Shown here in pieces: positions 60,021-64,000 of a stretch of 64,000 nucleotides of DNA. How positions within the stretch are numbered: position 1 is the first letter of the stretch; every line of letters begins with the position of its first letter. Origin of the DNA: Gammaproteobacteria bacterium (GTDB lineage: Bacteria; Pseudomonadota; Gammaproteobacteria; Steroidobacterales; GCA-2729495). The position numbers and the translations under genes are program-made. The notes under the pieces were generated by a model that saw nothing but the letters and a program-made list of their open reading frames with translations, was not told the DNA's origin and made no database searches. The stretch spans positions 1,476,992-1,540,991 of the forward strand of contig CP054183.1 in the NCBI GenBank assembly GCA_015709695.1. The letters are read 5' to 3'.

Positions 60021-61302
60021 GCCCGGTTCACCGCGTGGGCTGCGCCGCATGGCACCGCAGGCGCCCTTGCGGCGGATACCCCCGAAGTCGCTCCACGTGA
60101 TTCGCTTGGTTCGGGGGTATCCGCCTCCGGGCGCTGAAGCGTCCCCGCGAAGCCAGGAATCTGGCTCCCTGCATCGCCACCACGCCGAACTGCCCGGTGG
60201 CCGGCTCCCCGCATCGCCACCACGCCGAACTGCCCGGAGGCCGGGGTCTCCGAACCAAGCGAATAACGTGGAGCGACTTCGGAGACCCCGGCCGCAAGGG
60301 CAGCCGCAACATCAATGTCTTCAGAAGCAGCCCACCACGTCACGCCGGCACCGCAGTGCCACCAGCCCGGTGCGCCGCGTGGGCTGCGGGACATGGCGCC
60401 GCGGGCGCCCTTGCGGCGGATACCCCCGAAGTCGCTCCACGTGATTCGCTTTGTTCGGGGGTATCCGCCTCCGGGCGCTGAAGCGCCCCCGCGAGGCCAG
60501 GACTACGACTCCCTGCATCGTCACCGCGCCGAACTGCCCGGAGGCCGGCTCCCTGCATCGCCACCACGCCGAACTGCCCGGAGGCCGGGGTCTCCGAACC
60601 AAGCGAATAACGTGGAGCGACTTCGGAGACCCCGGCCGCAAGGGCAGCCGCAACATCAATGTCTTCAGAAGCAGCCCACCACGTCACGCCGGCACCGCAG
60701 TGCCACCAGCCCGGTGCGCCGCGTGGGCTGCGGGACATGGCGCCGCGGGCGCCCTTGCGGCGGATACCCCCGAAGTCGCTCCACGTGATTCGCTTTGTTC
60801 GGGGGTATCCGCCTCCGGGCGCTGAAGCGCCCCCGCGAGGCCAGGACTACGACTCCCTGCATCGTCACCGCGCCGAACTGCCCGGAGGCCGGCTCCCTGC
60901 ATCGCCACCACGCCGAACTGCCCGGAGGCCGGGGTCTCCGAACCAAGCGAATAACGTGGAGCGACTTCGGAGACCCCGGCCGCAAGGGCAGCCGCAACAT
61001 CAATGTCTTCAGAAGCAGCCCACCACGTCACGCCGGCACCGCAGTGCCACCAGCCCGGTGCGCCGCGTAAGCTGCGCCGCACGGCGCCGCGGGCGCCCTT
61101 GCGGCGGATACCCCCGAAGTCGCTCCACGTGATTCGCTTTGTTCGGGGGTATCCGCCTCCGGGCGCTGAAGCGCCCCCGCGAGGCCAGGACTACGACTCC
61201 CTGCATCGTCACCGCGCCGAACTGCCCGGAGGCCGGGGTCTCCGAACCAAGCGAATAACGTGGAGCGACTTCGGAGACCCCGGCCGCAAGGGCAGCCGCA
61301 AC
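60021..61302. repeat. Tandem array of 344-base units, each with two oppositely oriented hairpins
   Basis: About 3.5 copies of a 344-base unit follow nadB. Each unit has hairpin A (16-base arms, GCGGATACCCCCGAA core, at 60071-60125, 60415-60469, 60759-60813, 61103-61157) and hairpin B (16-base arms, CCGGGGTCTCCGAA core, at 60239-60293, 60583-60637, 60927-60981, 61231-61285). The 23-base loop is almost the same in A and B but inverted: GTCGCTCCACGT then ATTCGCTTGG or TTTG in A, and its reverse complement in B. The arms differ but share CCGAA/TTCGG next to the loop. A 40-base sub-repeat (TCCCTGCATCG-CACC-CGCCGAACTG type) occurs twice between A and B in the first three units and once in the last. 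The copies from 60315 on are nearly identical, so they arose recently. The region has no credible gene; its open frames are copies of one another. Confidence 0.92.
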
Positions 61303-61338
61303 GTGTGAACCCCCCGGGCAGCCACACTGCGCGAGGTT

Positions 61339-62529
61339 TCAGCCGGCTATCTCGAGATGCGAACGCTTGATCGCCGCCAGCGACGTAGTGCCCGCGAACT
61401 GCATGATGCGCTTCAGCTCCTCGCGCAGGATCGCGAGCACGCGGCTCACCCCTTCCTCCCCGTAGGCTCCCAGTCCCCAGAGATACGGCCGCCCGATGCA
61501 GATCGCCGACGCCCCGAGTGCCAGCGCCTTGAAGACATCGGTGCCGCGCCGGAAGCCGCCATCCACCAGCACCGGAATCCGCCCCGCAGCCGCCTCCACC
61601 ACCTCCGGCAGGCTCGCCAGCGTGGAGCGCAGGCTTTCCTCCTGGCGGCCACCGTGATTCGAAACGATGAGGCCATCCACGCCGCGCTCCACGGCCATCA
61701 CGGTGTCTTCGCGCGTGACGATACCCTTCAGCACCAGCTTCATCGACATGTGCGCGCGCAGCCAGTCGATGATGCGCCAGTCGAGCGCCACGTCACCGAC
61801 GCGGGGACGGCCGTCGTAGCCGGCGAAGTTGCCCAGCGGCAGCGCGGGCGGGCGGCCACCGTCCGGAGCGGCGCCCGCCCGGGCCCACCAGGCCTCGCCC
61901 TCGCGGTTGCCGCGGGTATTGGAGTCCACCGTCAGCACCAGCACGCGGCAACCGGCCGCCTCGGCATCCCGCAGCAGCTTCTCCATGAGGTGCTGGTCGG
62001 GCGAGGCGTAGAGCTGGAACCAGAGCGGGCCGGCCTCGCGGGCGATGGCGCCGACGCTGTGGTTGCTGACGGTCGAGGCGATCATCAGCTGGCCGGCGGC
62101 CCGGGCAGCGCGGGCCGTGGCCAGTTCCCCGTCGGCATGGATCGACTGCTGGTTGCCCACGGGCGCGAGGATCACCGGGCAGGACAGGTCTGCGCCCAGC
62201 ACGCGCACGGCGGTATCGATATGGCTGACGTCGACCAGCCGGCGCACGCGGATGGCCCAGGCATCGAAGGCGTCGCGATTGGCCTGCAGCGTCTTGCCGT
62301 CGTCGGCGCCATTGACGATGTAGTGGATCACCGGCAGCGGCAATTTCTGCCGCGCGACCCGCTCGATCTGGAAAACGTCGAGTGCCTCGGCGGCGCTGGC
62401 CGGCACGGCGAGTTCCGGCCGCGCCCGGGCGGTCGTCGCCAGGCCCGTGGCGGCCCAGAGCAGCGGTGACTCGAGGATGAAGCGCAGCAACGCACGTCGC
62501 GACGCCAGTTGCAGGTCTTCGCAGGGCAT
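61339..62529 (-). CDS. FMN-dependent alpha-hydroxyacid dehydrogenase/oxidase with Tat-like N-terminus
   Basis: This 396-residue protein has the family fold and active-site blocks: IHYIVNGADDGKTL, ILAPVGNQQSIH, VLTVDSNTRGNREGE, SNHGGRQEE (catalytic His and Arg) and DGGFRRGTDVFKALALGA. It oxidises an (S)-2-hydroxyacid such as lactate, glycolate or mandelate with FMN. The N-terminus SRRALLRFILESPLLWAAT has twin arginines and a hydrophobic stretch, so it may be Tat-exported or membrane-anchored. The ATG at 62529 gives this N-terminus. The substrate is not fixed by sequence. Confidence 0.87.
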   Translation of the reverse strand: MPCEDLQLASRRALLRFILESPLLWAATGLATTARARPELAVPASAAEALDVFQIERVARQKLPLPVIHYIVNGADDGKTLQANRDAFDAWAIRVRRLVDVSHIDTAVRVLGADLSCPVILAPVGNQQSIHADGELATARAARAAGQLMIASTVSNHSVGAIAREAGPLWFQLYASPDQHLMEKLLRDAEAAGCRVLVLTVDSNTRGNREGEAWWARAGAAPDGGRPPALPLGNFAGYDGRPRVGDVALDWRIIDWLRAHMSMKLVLKGIVTREDTVMAVERGVDGLIVSNHGGRQEESLRSTLASLPEVVEAAAGRIPVLVDGGFRRGTDVFKALALGASAICIGRPYLWGLGAYGEEGVSRVLAILREELKRIMQFAGTTSLAAIKRSHLEIAG

Positions 62530-62665
62530 GTCGGCCTCCCTCCCGGTCAGGCCACGATAGGCGGTAGCGACCGCGGCGGGAAGCGGCAAGTTGCCGCGAA
62601 AACCAGCTATGCTGGCCTGCGGATGCAGCCCCGGCCCGGTGGCCGGGCGACAAGGAGCGAGGGGC

Positions 62666-64000
62666 ATGGCCACGCGGCAGAGGGACATCGTCAGCCAGGA
62701 CCTGGAGCTCGGCGAGTGGCTGGAAGCCATGGAGTCGCTGCTGCAGGCCGATGGCCCCGACCGGGCCAAGCATATCTTCCGCGCGCTGCGCGATTACCTC
62801 AGTGACGAGCACGTCATCGTCGAGGATGCCACGCTCAACACGCCTTACCGCAACACCATCCCGCTGGCCCGGCAGCCGGCCTATCCCGGTGATATCGCCA
62901 TCGAGGAGCGCATCGAGAACATCCTGCGCTGGAACGCCATGGCGATGGTGCTGCAGGGCTACGACAGCGGCACCGGGGTCGGCGGCCACATCGGCACCTA
63001 CGCCTCGGCGGCGACCATGCTGGAGGTCGGGCTGCACCACTTCTTCCGCAACCGCGGCCCGGACTACGGCGGCGACCTGGTGACCATCCAGGCGCATGCC
63101 GCACCCGGCATCTACGCCCGCGCCTTCCTCGAGGGCCGGCTCAGCCTGGAACAGCTGCAGCACTTCCGCCGCGAGCTGCATGCCGGCGGCGGCCTCTCCT
63201 CCTACCCGCACCCGCGCAACATGCCCGGGTTCTGGCAGGCGCCCTGCGCCTCCATGGGCCTTTCGACCCCGAGCGGCATCTACCAGGCGCGATTCGCCAA
63301 GTACCTGGAGAACCGCGGGCTGAAGCCGGCCAACGGCGGCAAGGTATGGGTATTCGTCGGCGACGGCGAGGCCGACGAGCCCGAAGTCCTCGGCACCATC
63401 AACATCGCCGCGCGCGAACGCCTCGACAACCTGGTGCTGGTGGTGAACTGCAACCTGCAGCGGCTCGATGGCCCGGTGCGCGGCAACGGCAAGATCATCC
63501 AGGAGCTGGAGCGCAGCTTCCGCGGTGCCGGCTGGAACGTCATCAAGGTGATCTGGAGCGGCGAATGGGACCCGCTGTTCGCCATCGACGACGACGGCGT
63601 ACTGCAGGAACGCATGGAGCGGGCCGTGGACGGCGATTACCAGATGTACTCCGTCTCCAGCGGCCAGGAGGTGCGCGAGCACTGGGTCGAGGACAACCCG
63701 CGCCTGGCGCAGATCATGGCGGTCCTGTCCGACGAGGAGATCCGCTGCATCCGCCGCGGCGGCCACGACCAGCGCAAGATCCACGCGGCCTTCCACCACG
63801 CGGTCCAGCACAGGGACCGGCCCACCGCCATCCTCATCAAGACCATCAAGGGCTACGGCATGCAGGGCTACGAGGGCTCCAATGTCGTGCACCAGAAGAA
63901 GAACCTCGCCACCGAGGAACGCATCCACACCGCCCGCCGCCTCGGCATCCCGCTGACTGACGAGGCCGCGGCCCGCGCCGAGTTCTACCGGCCGCCGGAG
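62666..64000 (+). CDS. aceE: Pyruvate dehydrogenase E1 component, homodimeric type (3' end outside window)
   Basis: The ATG at 62666 has AAGGAG eight bases upstream. The visible 445 residues match the AceE N-terminal half: IVSQDLELGEWLEAMESLL, RNTIPLARQPAYPGD, a thiamine diphosphate motif (FVGDGEADEPE to NCNLQ) and IKTIKGYGMQG. AceE decarboxylates pyruvate and passes the acetyl group to E2. The gene runs off the right edge, so the C-terminus, and any aceF, lie outside. Confidence 0.96.
   Translation, partial: MATRQRDIVSQDLELGEWLEAMESLLQADGPDRAKHIFRALRDYLSDEHVIVEDATLNTPYRNTIPLARQPAYPGDIAIEERIENILRWNAMAMVLQGYDSGTGVGGHIGTYASAATMLEVGLHHFFRNRGPDYGGDLVTIQAHAAPGIYARAFLEGRLSLEQLQHFRRELHAGGGLSSYPHPRNMPGFWQAPCASMGLSTPSGIYQARFAKYLENRGLKPANGGKVWVFVGDGEADEPEVLGTINIAARERLDNLVLVVNCNLQRLDGPVRGNGKIIQELERSFRGAGWNVIKVIWSGEWDPLFAIDDDGVLQERMERAVDGDYQMYSVSSGQEVREHWVEDNPRLAQIMAVLSDEEIRCIRRGGHDQRKIHAAFHHAVQHRDRPTAILIKTIKGYGMQGYEGSNVVHQKKNLATEERIHTARRLGIPLTDEAAARAEFYRPPE

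Noticed and set aside
60071..60125. Rho-independent terminator for nadB
   Set aside because: The hairpin is strong but has a 23-base loop and no T-run on either strand, and is part of a repeated array.
60315..61132. Repeated 157-residue plus-strand proteins inside the array
   Set aside because: The identical frames arise from the 344-base repeats, have no ribosome binding sites and resemble no protein.
60021..61302. CRISPR array
   Set aside because: The repeat period is 344 bases and the intervening sequence is itself repeated rather than unique; no cas gene is present.
60021..61302. Integron attC cassette sites for the hairpins
   Set aside because: Arms are perfectly paired and lack the unpaired bulges and the GTTRRRY core; no integrase or cassette genes lie between.

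Overview
The window is GC-rich, densely coded bacterial chromosome and most resembles a gammaproteobacterium. Supporting this are the murJ-ribF-ileS-lspA order with a divergent, UUG-started rpsT, the rplU-rpmA-obgE operon beside ispB, a homodimeric-type aceE at the right edge, and Pseudomonas-like minor-pilin/PilY1 operons. Start codons are often TTG or GTG, and operon genes often overlap by 1 to 8 bases. No phage, integrase or insertion sequence is evident. The order of the organism cannot be fixed from the sequence alone.

Layout. 1-2052: end of a phosphonate locus, with a PEP mutase/nucleotidyltransferase fusion cut by the window edge and a PhyH-type dioxygenase. 2203-9090: a leftward run of UbiD-like decarboxylase, ketopantoate-reductase-like protein, LeuC-like and LeuD-like hydratase subunits, an isocitrate-lyase-family C-C lyase and two unknown proteins; the central genes overlap. 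9230-11685: SDR, PPOX-type flavoprotein, ubiX, tRNA-Thr and an Irr-like Fur regulator. 11832-19067: minor pilin/PilY1 operon 1. 19064-29002: housekeeping block (lspA, ileS, ribF, murJ, rpsT, obgE, rpmA, rplU, S1/P1 nuclease, ispB). 29118-32510: tRNA-Pro, higBA toxin-antitoxin, DTW tRNA-modifying enzyme, orphan ParA and pyrB. 32641-41703: double-length UvrA paralogue, Kef-type antiporter, beta-CASP nuclease and mscL. 41712-45174: MarR regulator, a 62-residue protein, an MFS transporter fused to cytochrome c, and a polytopic membrane protein. 45639-52940: a second, paralogous pilin/PilY1 operon. 53068-57134: a surface protein with a GlyGly-CTERM-like tail and a GAF-GGDEF-EAL protein with FimX-like degenerate motifs. 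57330-59986: nadA-nadB. 60021-61302: a tandem array of 344-base units with paired hairpins. 61339-64000: an FMN-dependent 2-hydroxyacid dehydrogenase and the start of aceE.

How the parts fit. The two pilus operons keep the same order (two GspH/FimT pilins, pilV, pilW, pilX, a small CxGC secreted protein, pilY1, pilE). Each probably supplies a priming or tip complex for type IV pili, and the FimX-like protein near the second could link it to c-di-GMP. The UbiD/LeuCD/lyase operon looks like a catabolic route in which an unsaturated dicarboxylate is hydrated and cleaved, with UbiX supplying prenyl-FMN; a dimethylmaleate hydratase/dimethylmalate lyase pair is the closest known analogue. The most unusual single protein is the MFS-cytochrome c fusion at 42523-44502. 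The most unusual non-coding element is the hairpin array after nadB.
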